Below are positions 48,535 to 56,554 of a DNA stretch of 58,059 nt, in pieces. The notes below the pieces were generated by a model that saw only the letters and a program-made list of their open reading frames with translations, made no database searches and was not told where the DNA came from. Origin of the DNA: Planctomycetota bacterium (GTDB taxonomy: Bacteria > Planctomycetota > Phycisphaerae > Phycisphaerales > UBA1924); contig JAFEBN010000224.1 in NCBI GenBank assembly GCA_018242645.1, positions 1 to 58,059 of the forward strand, written 5' to 3'. Both the position numbers and the translations under genes were made by a program. Numbering within the stretch: position 1 is the first letter of the stretch; the number at the start of each line of letters is the position of its first letter.

Positions 48535-48542
48535 GCCGCTGA

Positions 48543-48548
48543 ATAATA
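48543..48548 (-). promoter_or_regulatory. Putative -10 element (TATTAT) of the kinase gene
   Basis: On the minus strand TATTAT ends 8 bases before GTG 48534, consistent with a nearly leaderless transcript. It lies in the 32-base gap separating the kinase from the divergent HD-GYP gene. Confidence 0.35.
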
Positions 48549-48566
48549 CCAGCAGGCAATGCGGCC

Positions 48567-49253
48567 TTGCGTACCCTGACGGGCTTGCTGGCACCCGAAG
48601 TTATTCAAGCGATGGTCGGGCTTCTTGAAGCCAAGGACATGAGCACCGCCGCTCACACCTGGCGTGTCGTTCTGTACACCCGGGCACTGGCCGAAAAGGC
48701 GGGTCTGAACAGCGAAGAGTTGGAAAGGCTCACCGTGGCGGCGGCGCTGCATGACATCGGAAAGATCGAGATTCCTTCCGCGATCCTGCAGAAGCCGGGC
48801 AAGCTGACGGAAGACGAATTCGAGATCATGAAAACCCACACCATCCTCGGGCATGATCGCCTGCTCCGGATGGGCGAAGATGATCGCGTGGTGCTTGACC
48901 TTGTCCGTCATCACCACGAGCGGTTCGACGGCCTGGGGTATCCGGATCGACTGACGGGCGACCGCATCCCGGTCGCGGCCCGGTACTTTGCGGTCATTGA
49001 CTCGTTCGACGCCATGACGAGCATCCGTCCGTATCGGAAGGAAACGGGCGTGGGCGCGGCGGAGAAGGCGATCGCCGAACTGGAGTCGGGCATCCGCACC
49101 CGCTACTGCCCGGGGACGGTCGAGATGTTCGTTTCGATGTACCGGACGGGGGAACTGGGCTGGATTCTCGAGTATTTCAACGACAACGCCGCGGTGCCCA
49201 AGTTCAGCGGGGGCATCGACGTGGCGGGCGCCCGGAAAAACCTGAAAGGTTGA
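48567..49253 (+). CDS. HD-GYP domain phosphodiesterase
   Basis: A stand-alone HD-GYP domain of 228 residues with HDIGKIEIP (62-70) and HHERFDGLGYP (116-126). The latter is the HHExxDGxGYP signature of enzymes that hydrolyse cyclic di-GMP. A recognisable N-terminal helix (LLEAKDMSTAAHTWRV) precedes it. There is no receiver or other sensor domain attached. The start is uncertain: TTG 48567 fits the family N-terminus, with ATG 48612 as alternative. The three PilZ proteins in the window are potential users of the same second messenger. Confidence 0.9.
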   Translation: MRTLTGLLAPEVIQAMVGLLEAKDMSTAAHTWRVVLYTRALAEKAGLNSEELERLTVAAALHDIGKIEIPSAILQKPGKLTEDEFEIMKTHTILGHDRLLRMGEDDRVVLDLVRHHHERFDGLGYPDRLTGDRIPVAARYFAVIDSFDAMTSIRPYRKETGVGAAEKAIAELESGIRTRYCPGTVEMFVSMYRTGELGWILEYFNDNAAVPKFSGGIDVAGARKNLKG

Positions 49254-49318
49254 GGCTGTGGAGTCCGGGAGAGCTGCGCCATAGACTTGCCTCCTGCGGC
49301 GGTAATCGCCGTGTGATG

Positions 49319-49392
49319 GTGGCCATAGCTCAGTTGGTTAGAGCACGAGGTTGTGATCCTCGGGGTCGCGGGTTCGAGTCCCGTTGGCCACC
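49319..49392 (+). tRNA. tRNA-His (anticodon GTG)
   Basis: Acceptor GTGGCCA/TGGCCAC, D-stem GCTC/GAGC, anticodon stem CGAGG/CCTCG with loop TTGTGAT (anticodon GTG at 49353-49355), and T-arm GCGGG-TTCGAGT-CCCGT fold into a standard cloverleaf. The base before the acceptor (49318) is G and the discriminator is C (49392), giving the G-1:C73 pair unique to tRNA-His. CCA is not encoded; CTTTT follows. A TAGACT at 49282-49287 is a possible -10. Confidence 0.97.
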
Positions 49393-49445
49393 CTTTTCGA
49401 AATTCCCGGCTTGCCAGTGCCGTCCGCCCCGCCCCAAAGCGGGTG

Positions 49446-49871
49446 TCAGAGGCCCGCGAGCTTGCGCAAAGCCTTGTCGAGTTCCGCCGGGACGGGCATG
49501 ACGCTGAGCCGCGACTGTTTGATCAAGCCAAAGGTCGCGAAGCGCTTGTCGGCTTTGAGAGCGGTCAGGGTCACCGCCGTTTTCACGGGCTTCAGGGGCG
49601 CGAGGTCGATTACCGGGAACTTTGTGTCGCCGGCGGCGGTGTTGCCGGGCCGTTGCGGGTCGGGATACGCGCCCTTCACGACTTTGGCCAGACCGACGAT
49701 CGCCTTCTCATCGCCGGTGTGATAGATGAAGGCTTCGTCTCCGGTGCGTGCCTCGCGCAGGGCTTTGAGCGCCGCCGGGTTGGTCACACCCGTCCAGATC
49801 GTTCGTCCGTCGCGCACCAGATCGGCGAAGGCGTAGTCCCCCGGCTCGGTTTTCAGCAGGAATGTGGCCAT
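49446..49871 (-). CDS. EVE domain protein
   Basis: The 141-residue product begins MATFLLKTEPGDYAFADL and continues TIWTGVTNPAALKALREARTGDEAFIYHTGDEKAIVGLAKV, the diagnostic pattern of EVE domains (PUA-like fold related to YTH). EVE domains bind modified bases in DNA or RNA and are often fused to restriction or translation-related modules; here it stands alone. The molecular role in this organism is unknown. GCTAGCAT ends 7 bases before its ATG, suggesting a leaderless transcript. It is separated from tRNA-His by 53 bases. Confidence 0.9.
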   Translation of the reverse strand: MATFLLKTEPGDYAFADLVRDGRTIWTGVTNPAALKALREARTGDEAFIYHTGDEKAIVGLAKVVKGAYPDPQRPGNTAAGDTKFPVIDLAPLKPVKTAVTLTALKADKRFATFGLIKQSRLSVMPVPAELDKALRKLAGL

Positions 49872-49878
49872 GCGCCCG

Positions 49879-49886
49879 ATGCTAGC
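49879..49886 (-). promoter_or_regulatory. Putative -10 element (GCTAGCAT) of the EVE-domain gene
   Basis: On the minus strand the octamer ends 7 bases before ATG 49871; no ribosome binding site intervenes, so a leaderless mRNA is inferred. It overlaps the 3' end region of the upstream PilZ gene. Confidence 0.4.
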
Positions 49887-49889
49887 GGT

Positions 49890-51074
49890 TCAGGCGGCGC
49901 GGGCCCGCTCGCAGGCCGCGATGACGTCGGCGAGGACCACGGCGGATTCCTTGGCGCTCCTGGTCCATTCGAGCATCTGCAGCGCGCGTTCGGCGGGCGG
50001 AACCATGCTTCCGAAACCCATGGCCGGCGCCGCGCCGGCGATCATCAGGCAGACGCGTTCGCATTCGCGTGCGTCGTCGCGTGCGATCGCGCCGCGGAGC
50101 GTTTCCGCGGAGGTGTGCAGTTCGGCGACAAAGTCCGGCAGCATCTCTGCGGCGGAATCGCCGGCGCTCAGGGTCGAGGTGGATGCCGCGGCGGCGGAGC
50201 CTGCGGCATCGCCCATGAATTCCGCGAGTGCCCTGAGCAACCGGTCGCAGCTCAGCGGCTTGCCGAGCACGCCCTCGCAGGTTGCGGCTCGCGCCGCGTC
50301 GCGCGACTGGCGTGAGACGTCGGGCGTGATGATCAGGACGGGGGTGCGAACGCCGACCGCCCGCACGTTGGAGATGAACTCCGCGGCGCTGCCGTCGGGA
50401 AGGTTGAGCGCGACCAGGATGAGATCCGCGGGTTCTCGCAGCGCCGCGAGCGCTTCGCTCTGCGAGGCGCAGCGGCGCAGACGGATCTGCGTGCCTCGCG
50501 TGAAATGGTTGATCAGCCGCTGCTCCTGCTCGTCGGGGTCGACAACCATGAGCGAGCCGGAGAGTTTCTCGGGGGTGACCTTTTCCTGGCTGTAGATTTC
50601 GGCGCCCGCATCGAGCGAGACGTATTCCTTGGCATCGATGGGGTGATCGAACCGGATGCCGAGTTCGTGCACTATGCCGCCCCGGTGCTTGCAGCGGGCG
50701 AGGCTGCCGAACACGCCGACCTCGCCCCGGACAGGGTGCGGGAGCCAGAGCACGCACCGTCCCCGTTCGTGCAGGTAGGCGTTGTGGAAGAGCGAGATGC
50801 CGCCCCGCGAGAGGTTGCGGCACGCGAGCTTCAGCAAGAGCTGTGTGCCGCCGGGCTGATCGACCTGGACGCGCACGCGTTCCCGGTGGAAAGGCCAGCG
50901 AACGAAGTCGCGTTTCATCTCCGACGGGCGCGAGCCGTCGCTCGAATCAAGGCGAGCGGACAGTGCCCGCACGCCCTCCAGATCCAGTCCCAGCGTGTTC
51001 TTGCGTGCACCGACCGAGTCTTCGGTCCAGCCGCCACGGTTGGCCCAGCCTGCCGTGCCTTCGCGAATGTCCAT
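49890..51074 (-). CDS. PilZ / pseudo-receiver / HPt-like protein, copy 1
   Basis: The 394-residue product contains a PilZ-like domain (about 55-165; NLSRGG in place of DxSxxG, with nearby basic residues), a receiver-like domain (about 180-300) and an HPt-like helical domain (about 310-394). The receiver lacks the phosphoacceptor Asp: the strand reads DLILVALNLPDG with Ala in that place. The HPt-like helix (IAGAAPAMGFGS) lacks the phosphorylatable His. It is a tandem paralogue of the gene at 51199. ATG 51074 is preferred because it aligns with the paralogue's N-terminus and has GAGAGG upstream; ATG 51137 is the alternative. Confidence 0.85.
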   Translation of the reverse strand: MDIREGTAGWANRGGWTEDSVGARKNTLGLDLEGVRALSARLDSSDGSRPSEMKRDFVRWPFHRERVRVQVDQPGGTQLLLKLACRNLSRGGISLFHNAYLHERGRCVLWLPHPVRGEVGVFGSLARCKHRGGIVHELGIRFDHPIDAKEYVSLDAGAEIYSQEKVTPEKLSGSLMVVDPDEQEQRLINHFTRGTQIRLRRCASQSEALAALREPADLILVALNLPDGSAAEFISNVRAVGVRTPVLIITPDVSRQSRDAARAATCEGVLGKPLSCDRLLRALAEFMGDAAGSAAAASTSTLSAGDSAAEMLPDFVAELHTSAETLRGAIARDDARECERVCLMIAGAAPAMGFGSMVPPAERALQMLEWTRSAKESAVVLADVIAACERARAA

Positions 51075-51198
51075 TCGACGAACCCTCTCCGCTCCGCATT
51101 CCTTGCGAGCGTCTGAGGATCGGCCGTGCTGAGTCATGGCATGAGACTCCGCAGAAGACTTAATGATCCGCCGATGGCGAAGAAGTCCGAGAGCGAAC

Positions 51199-52362
51199 TC
51201 AACCGGCGCGGCGTGCGGCCTGTGCGCTCTCGCAGGCCCCGATGAGTCTCAGAATCGCCGCCTTCGACGATTCGACTGAGCGCGTCTGAGTCAGAGAACG
51301 GGTGGCCTGATCGGCGAGCGAACCGATTCCGGCAAAGCCCATGGGGGGCGCCGCGGAAGCGATCTGCGAGCAGATGGCCTGGGTGGCGTCGAGCTCGCCC
51401 CGCTCAAGCAGGCCGCGAAGGTCGGTGGCCGAGGCGTTGAGGCTGCGGACGAACTCGGGGAGCAAGGCGATCTTCTCGTCCTTGGCGTTCATGGAACTGA
51501 CCGTTGAGGCGGCCGAGCGTCCGACGATCAGGAATTCCCCCAGAGCGCGTGCGAAAACATCGCGCGTCAGGGGCTTGGCGAGTACGGCGGCGGGGTCGAG
51601 TTCTTTCAGGATCTTGCGCCGCTCATCGGGTCCGCGGGCGGTGGTGACGAGAATGGGCGTCGCGAGGCCCGCATCGTGCGCCGCCTGCATGAACGCCGCG
51701 AGCTCGAACTTCTGCTGATCGGGGTCCGCGACGATCAGGTCGGCGCCTTCCGCGGCGTGCTTCAGTGCCGTGACCTGGTCCTGCGCCACGCGGAGGCGCA
51801 CATCCGTTCCTTTGAGGAAGCTCTGGATCAGCTTGGCTTCCATGTCGCTGGTGCCGACAAGCACGATGCAGCCCCGCATCTCCTCGTCCTTCACGTTCTC
51901 GAGCGTGAACCAGTCCTCGAGCGGATCGATCTGCAGGAATTCGGCCGGCTTGATCGGCTGATCGAACTTGATGCCGAGCTGATGCACCAGCGCCCGCACG
52001 TGCTGGCAGTGGGCCACCTTTCCGGTCACGGCCACCGTTCCCCGCGTCGGGGTGCGGAAGTTGAGCACAACCTTGGTGCCGACGTGCAGGAACGAGTTGT
52101 GCAGAAGGGCGGCGCCGCCGCTGGAGATATTGCGGCAGACCACGTTGAGCTTGGTCGGCACGCCGCCGGCGTGATGGACTTCCAATTCAAGCGCCGAGAG
52201 CCGGAGCTGACGCCGCTTGTACCGGCGGTGCTTGGATGATGCCGCGGCATCCGCCTCGTCGAGCCGCTTGAGCAGCGCCGCGAGGTCGTTGATGCTGAGC
52301 CCGAGCGTGTTGATGCGCCCGACGCTCTGTCCCGTGCTATCACGTCCTTTGATTTCTGCCAT
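51199..52362 (-). CDS. PilZ / receiver / HPt-like protein, copy 2
   Basis: A 387-residue protein with the same layout as its downstream neighbour: shared N-terminal NTLGLSINDLAALLKRLDEAD-type segment, PilZ-like domain (NISSGG near 80), receiver-like domain (about 165-275) and C-terminal HPt-like bundle. Here the receiver strand ADLIVADPDQQ keeps an Asp at the phosphoacceptor position, but the usual acidic pocket and the conserved Lys are only partly recognisable (VLAKPLTRD). The HPt-like helix (IASAAPPMGFAG) again has no His at the phosphorylation site. Function is unknown; a c-di-GMP-responsive adaptor is inferred. Confidence 0.85.
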   Translation of the reverse strand: MAEIKGRDSTGQSVGRINTLGLSINDLAALLKRLDEADAAASSKHRRYKRRQLRLSALELEVHHAGGVPTKLNVVCRNISSGGAALLHNSFLHVGTKVVLNFRTPTRGTVAVTGKVAHCQHVRALVHQLGIKFDQPIKPAEFLQIDPLEDWFTLENVKDEEMRGCIVLVGTSDMEAKLIQSFLKGTDVRLRVAQDQVTALKHAAEGADLIVADPDQQKFELAAFMQAAHDAGLATPILVTTARGPDERRKILKELDPAAVLAKPLTRDVFARALGEFLIVGRSAASTVSSMNAKDEKIALLPEFVRSLNASATDLRGLLERGELDATQAICSQIASAAPPMGFAGIGSLADQATRSLTQTRSVESSKAAILRLIGACESAQAARRAG

Positions 52363-52509
52363 TGTCGAGTAAACCCCCGAAGCTTCGGCATCGGGAGTTT
52401 TCGGCGTTGTGTGAAGGCGACGTCACAGACGGCGCGGTCAACCGCCGGTCCGGCTTCGTCATAAACGTTACAACCACTCGGACCAATGTCCGGTCGGGCT
52501 CGATCAGGG

Positions 52510-52524
52510 TCGGCAAATTGCCGA
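52510..52524. repeat. Perfect palindrome between gyrB and the PilZ gene
   Basis: TCGGCAA (52510-52516) and TTGCCGA (52518-52524) form a perfect 7-base inverted repeat around one base, in the 175-base gap downstream of gyrB and 148 bases before the PilZ gene. No T-run follows, so an operator or weak transcript-end hairpin are both possible. Confidence 0.4.
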
Positions 52525-52537
52525 GACGCGGCGGTGC

Positions 52538-55276
52538 TTACACGTCGAGGTTCTTGACCTCGAGCGCATGCTCCTCGATGAACTTGCGGCGGGGTTCGAC
52601 TTCCTCGCCCATCAAGACCGAGAACAGCGCATCGGCGTTGCTCGCCATGTCCCAGTTGACGCGCAGGAGCACCCGCTTGGTGGCGTCCATCGTCGTCTCC
52701 CAGAGCTGCTCGGCGTCCATCTCGCCCAGGCCCTTGAAGCGTTTGATCTCGAGCCCGCGCCGGCCCAGTTCGTGGAGCGACGCGAGGATCTCGAGCAGAT
52801 TGCTCGCCTCGATCACGCGGCTGTTGCGTGCGGAGACCACGGGTTTGACCGCCCCGGTCTCTCCGGTCGGCTCATCCGGGTCGTCGGCGGGTTCTGGTGC
52901 TTCGGCGGGGGCTTCGGCCGGCGTGTCGCCCGTCAGGATCCAGGCGAACTTCGCGGGCATCTTCTCGCCCGAGGCCGATTCCTCGCGCACCAGCGCGAAG
53001 TCATCGATGGAAAGCCCCAGCGACGCAAGGTCCTGGAAGATGCGTTCGAGTTCGCGGTTCTCGTGCAGTTCGCGGATGGTCGCGACGAACTCGCCCATGC
53101 CCGCCGCGGCGCTCTCCGTGCCGGTCGAATCGGCCAGGCGGAGCTTGTGACGGGAGAGCACGTCGAGGGCCTGCTCTTCGGTCCAGGCGTACTCGTCGCC
53201 GGCCCGCCAGGTGATGCGGCGGGTGGGCAGTCGATTCTTGCCCGAGGGGTCTTTGGCGCGAGCCGAGAGCAGGTCGACGAATTTCACGCCCCGGCGTTCC
53301 GCGATCGTGACCAGCTCTTCGAGCCGGCCGAGGAGGAAGATCACGCGCTTGAGGCGGTCGCCCTCGATGCGTGCGGTCTCGGCGGCTTCGCGGCCCGGAG
53401 CGGTGTTCTCGATATCGCGCACGATCAGCACGGCGTTTTCCAGGCCGAGGTTCGTGAGCGAATCGTCGAGTGTTTTCTCGTTGAGCACGTACCAGGCGCG
53501 CTTGGCCTTCCCGTGGCCCTTCGACACCTGATAGAGCGGCGGCTGCGCGATGTAGATATGACCCTTGCGCACCAGGTCGGGCATCTGTCGGAAGAAGAAC
53601 GTGAGCAGCAGCGTGCGGATGTGGCTGCCGTCCACATCGGCGTCGGTCATGATGATGATCTTGCCGTAGCGCAGCTTGCTGATATCGAGCTCGTTGCCGA
53701 TGCCGACGCGCAGCGCCGCGATGAGCGTGCGGATTTCTTCGAAGCCCAGGATCTTGTCGATGCGGGCCTTCTCGACGTTGAGGATCTTGCCCTTGAGCGG
53801 GAGGATGGCCTGCGTCTCGACGTTGCGGCCCTGGGTGGCGCTGCCGCCTGCGGAGTCGCCTTCGACGATGAACAGTTCGGCCTCGTCCACGTTGCGTGTC
53901 TTGCAGTCGCGGAGCTTGTGGGGCATGCTGCCGCTGTCGAGCGCGGTCTTCCGCCGCGTGAGCTCGCGCGCCTTGCGGGCGGCCTCACGCGCCTGCGCCG
54001 CGACGATGCCCTTGAGGCAGAGGCGCTTGGCCTCCTGCGGGTGCTCTTCCATCCAACTCTCGAGCGCTTCGCCCACCGCCTGGCTGACGAAGGTTTCGAT
54101 CTCGGGGTTGAGCAGCTTTTCCTTGGGCTGGTTATTGAAGGTGGGGTTGGGCAGCTTGACGCTGATGATCGCGACCAGGCCCTCGCGCAGGTCTTCGCCG
54201 CTTGGCACCGGGTCCTTGTCCTTGATGATGCCGGCCTTTTTGGAGTAGGCGTTCATGGTGCGGGTGAGCGCGACCTTGAAGCCCTGCGCGTGCGTGCCGC
54301 CATCGACGTTGTTGATGTTGTTGGCGAAGCTCAGCAGCGTCTCGTTGTAGCCGTCGTGATACTGCATCGCGACTTCGCAGACCAGCGTCTGGGCCGGGTC
54401 TTCGCGCCGCAGGTACACGGGCGTGGCGACGGCGTTCTTGCCGGTCATGAGATACTGGACGTATTCGAGCAGGCCGTTTTCGGCGCGGAAGGTTTCGGAG
54501 CGGACCTTGCCGTCCGGTCCGACGCGCTCGTCCACCAGCTTGAGCGTGACGCCGGGGTTCAGATATGCCAGCTCGCGCAAGCGCGTGGCCAGCGTGTCGA
54601 AGCTGAAGGTGGTGTCGGGGAAAATCGTCGGGTCGGGCCGGAAGGTGACCGTGGTGCCCCGCACGCGCGTCGCGTTGGCCGGGATGTTGCCCACTTCGTG
54701 CAGGGGCGTCGTCACGCGGCCCTGTTCGAACCCGATCGCGTGGATCTTGCCGTCGCGGAAGACCTCCGCATCGAGGTATTCGCTCAGCGCGTTCACGCAG
54801 GAAACGCCGACGCCGTGAAGGCCGCCGGAGACCTTGTACGCCGAGCCTTCCTGCTGGAACTTGCCGCCGGCGTGGAGCTTGGTGAGCACGATCTCGATGG
54901 CGGGTTTGCCGTTGAGATTCGGATCCTCGTGCTTCATCGCGTCGGTGGGGATGCCGCGTCCGTCGTCGATCACCTGGCAGGAGCCGTCGGGCTGGATGGT
55001 GACGCTGACGAAGGTGGCGTGACCGGCCATGGCTTCGTCGATGGAGTTGTCCACGACTTCGTACACAAGGTGGTGCAGCGCATTGATGCCCGTGCCGCCG
55101 ATGTACATGCCCGGACGCTTGCGCACGGCTTCAAGACCTTCGAGGACCTGGATCTGATCGGCGCCGTAGTTGCCGCTGGTCGCACCCGGGTTGCTCGCGG
55201 GCGGCACGGATGTGGTGGGGTGGCTCGGCTGGTTGGACGTGTCGGACTTGGAAGCGTCGGAAGTTGCCTTGCCCAC
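52538..55276 (-). CDS. gyrB: DNA gyrase subunit B
   Basis: GyrB is the ATPase subunit of gyrase, which introduces negative supercoils. The GHKL ATPase motifs are EVVDNSIDEAMAG (around 75), DDGRGIPTD (around 107) and GGLHGVGVSCVNALS (around 150); the TOPRIM domain has EGDSAGGSA (around 475) and DADVDGSHIRTLLLTFF (around 548), and the C-terminus has the family's KRFKGLGEMDAEQLW. About 240 residues are inserted between TOPRIM and this end, as in the Gram-negative GyrB type though longer. GTG 55276 is preferred because GAGG lies 8 bases upstream; GTG 55285 is the alternative. ParE is a less likely assignment. Confidence 0.94.
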   Translation of the reverse strand: MGKATSDASKSDTSNQPSHPTTSVPPASNPGATSGNYGADQIQVLEGLEAVRKRPGMYIGGTGINALHHLVYEVVDNSIDEAMAGHATFVSVTIQPDGSCQVIDDGRGIPTDAMKHEDPNLNGKPAIEIVLTKLHAGGKFQQEGSAYKVSGGLHGVGVSCVNALSEYLDAEVFRDGKIHAIGFEQGRVTTPLHEVGNIPANATRVRGTTVTFRPDPTIFPDTTFSFDTLATRLRELAYLNPGVTLKLVDERVGPDGKVRSETFRAENGLLEYVQYLMTGKNAVATPVYLRREDPAQTLVCEVAMQYHDGYNETLLSFANNINNVDGGTHAQGFKVALTRTMNAYSKKAGIIKDKDPVPSGEDLREGLVAIISVKLPNPTFNNQPKEKLLNPEIETFVSQAVGEALESWMEEHPQEAKRLCLKGIVAAQAREAARKARELTRRKTALDSGSMPHKLRDCKTRNVDEAELFIVEGDSAGGSATQGRNVETQAILPLKGKILNVEKARIDKILGFEEIRTLIAALRVGIGNELDISKLRYGKIIIMTDADVDGSHIRTLLLTFFFRQMPDLVRKGHIYIAQPPLYQVSKGHGKAKRAWYVLNEKTLDDSLTNLGLENAVLIVRDIENTAPGREAAETARIEGDRLKRVIFLLGRLEELVTIAERRGVKFVDLLSARAKDPSGKNRLPTRRITWRAGDEYAWTEEQALDVLSRHKLRLADSTGTESAAAGMGEFVATIRELHENRELERIFQDLASLGLSIDDFALVREESASGEKMPAKFAWILTGDTPAEAPAEAPEPADDPDEPTGETGAVKPVVSARNSRVIEASNLLEILASLHELGRRGLEIKRFKGLGEMDAEQLWETTMDATKRVLLRVNWDMASNADALFSVLMGEEVEPRRKFIEEHALEVKNLDV

Positions 55277-55492
55277 TGCTTTCACCTCAATCAGCGCATC
55301 GGCCGGTTGAACGGCGGTATCGGAGTTGGATCGCGTGCGAGTCAGAGCGCTGTCTCCTGCCGCGTCGAAGGCTCAAAAGTCGGCCCGATTTTCCACCCAA
55401 ACAAGATTCAAACTCGGGCCCGCAAAATCAATCAGGAATGATAGGCAAACCACCGGCAAAATCGGCGGAAAAGCGGGGTTTTCTTGATGATT

Positions 55493-55523
55493 GCCGAGCC
55501 CTGAAAAACAGGGCTTTTCGGCG
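55493..55523. terminator. Stem-loop, possible bidirectional terminator between the DUF6159-type gene and gyrB
   Basis: AGCCCTG (55497-55503) pairs with CAGGGCT (55509-55515) over an A5/T5 loop, and flanking GCCG/CGGC extends the stem past a TTT bulge. On the plus strand TTTT follows the core stem. On the minus strand it lies 40 bases after the upstream membrane-protein gene. A second T6-containing CCGG pair (55533-55546) lies between them. Confidence 0.5.
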
Positions 55524-55561
55524 TGTATTTGAGCCGGAAAAAACCGGACGGTTCGCGGGGC

Positions 55562-56449
55562 TCAGATCGCGCTGTTTTTCGGCGCCTTCTTGGGGCCAAA
55601 GGCCGCGCGCATGTCCGCCTCGACAAACCCTGCGGGGACGGTGCCGGCCGCGGCAAACCGGTAGAGCGCCGCGACGAGAATCATGTTCATCGCGCTGGTG
55701 ACCAGCGAGAACAGGATGATGGCGAGGATCGTGAAGAAGCCGCCGATCGCGACGGGGATCCAGTGCTGCAGCCAGATGCTGATCGCACCGCCCGCGGCGA
55801 CCGGGATCAGACACAGCAGGAACAACCCGATGTTGATGAGTCCAAGCCCGACGTTGCTGACCACCGCCGTGCCCCAGTTTTTCGACAGCACGGCGACCGA
55901 GCGCTTCACCGCGGTGAGTGGGCCGGCCTTCTCAACAACCAGCACGGGGACGACGAAGTAGGTCGCGATGCTCCAGGCGGCGCCCCCGAGCGCGGTCAGC
56001 AGCTTGCCGAGGAAGCCGACGCGTTCCTCGATCGCCCGGAGAATCGTGCCGACGGTCGCCGAGAGCAGTGCCCAGCCGAGAATCTGCGGCAGCAGGGCCG
56101 TGGCCGCACGCATGCCGGAAGAGAGTGTCGGTGTCCTGCCGTCGAACCGTTCCATCGCACACGAGACGAGCGCGGTGTTGAAGAAGACGACGATGGTGTA
56201 GGTCACGAAATAGAAAAGGAAGGTGAGAGCGAACCCGACGGCCCGCATGCCCGAGCTGATCTCGGGCTTCCCGTGCTGATCGGCGATGCCGCCCGACATG
56301 GCGGCGATGAGAAAGGGCGCCGCAAAGGACAGGAGCACAACAAAGCAGGTGACGGCGCTGATCAGCGGGAAGATCAGCAGTTGCTTATCCGAGCGAAGGA
56401 CGCGAAAGCTCTGCTTGAGCAGTTCACCGCTGCGACGGAATAAGGCCAT
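55562..56449 (-). CDS. Multi-pass membrane protein, DUF6159-like
   Basis: A 295-residue integral membrane protein with about six hydrophobic helices. It starts LFRRSGELLKQSFRVLRSDKQLLIFPLISAV, and carries the FFNTALVSCAMERFDGR and RAIEERVGFLGKLLTALGGAAWSIATYFVVPVLVVE segments typical of the DUF6159 family. Function of the family is unknown. It ends with a charged tail (GPKKAPKN). GGGAGG 6 bases before ATG 56449 is a strong ribosome binding site. It lies 105 bases downstream of the L,D-transpeptidase gene on the same strand. Confidence 0.82.
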   Translation of the reverse strand: MALFRRSGELLKQSFRVLRSDKQLLIFPLISAVTCFVVLLSFAAPFLIAAMSGGIADQHGKPEISSGMRAVGFALTFLFYFVTYTIVVFFNTALVSCAMERFDGRTPTLSSGMRAATALLPQILGWALLSATVGTILRAIEERVGFLGKLLTALGGAAWSIATYFVVPVLVVEKAGPLTAVKRSVAVLSKNWGTAVVSNVGLGLINIGLFLLCLIPVAAGGAISIWLQHWIPVAIGGFFTILAIILFSLVTSAMNMILVAALYRFAAAGTVPAGFVEADMRAAFGPKKAPKNSAI

Positions 56450-56554
56450 AGTGATCCTCCCGCCTGTTGTTGGGAATCGTTGCTGGGGATTGCAGCCCGC
56501 GCTCGATCCGCTCCGCCCATGCGGGTGGAACGCGGCTTTTCCCGGTTCGGGGCC

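Noticed and set aside
52568-55441. A 957-codon open frame antisense to gyrB
   Set aside because: It mirrors the high-GC gyrB coding strand, its product is low in complexity and has no recognisable domain, while gyrB is unmistakable on the other strand.
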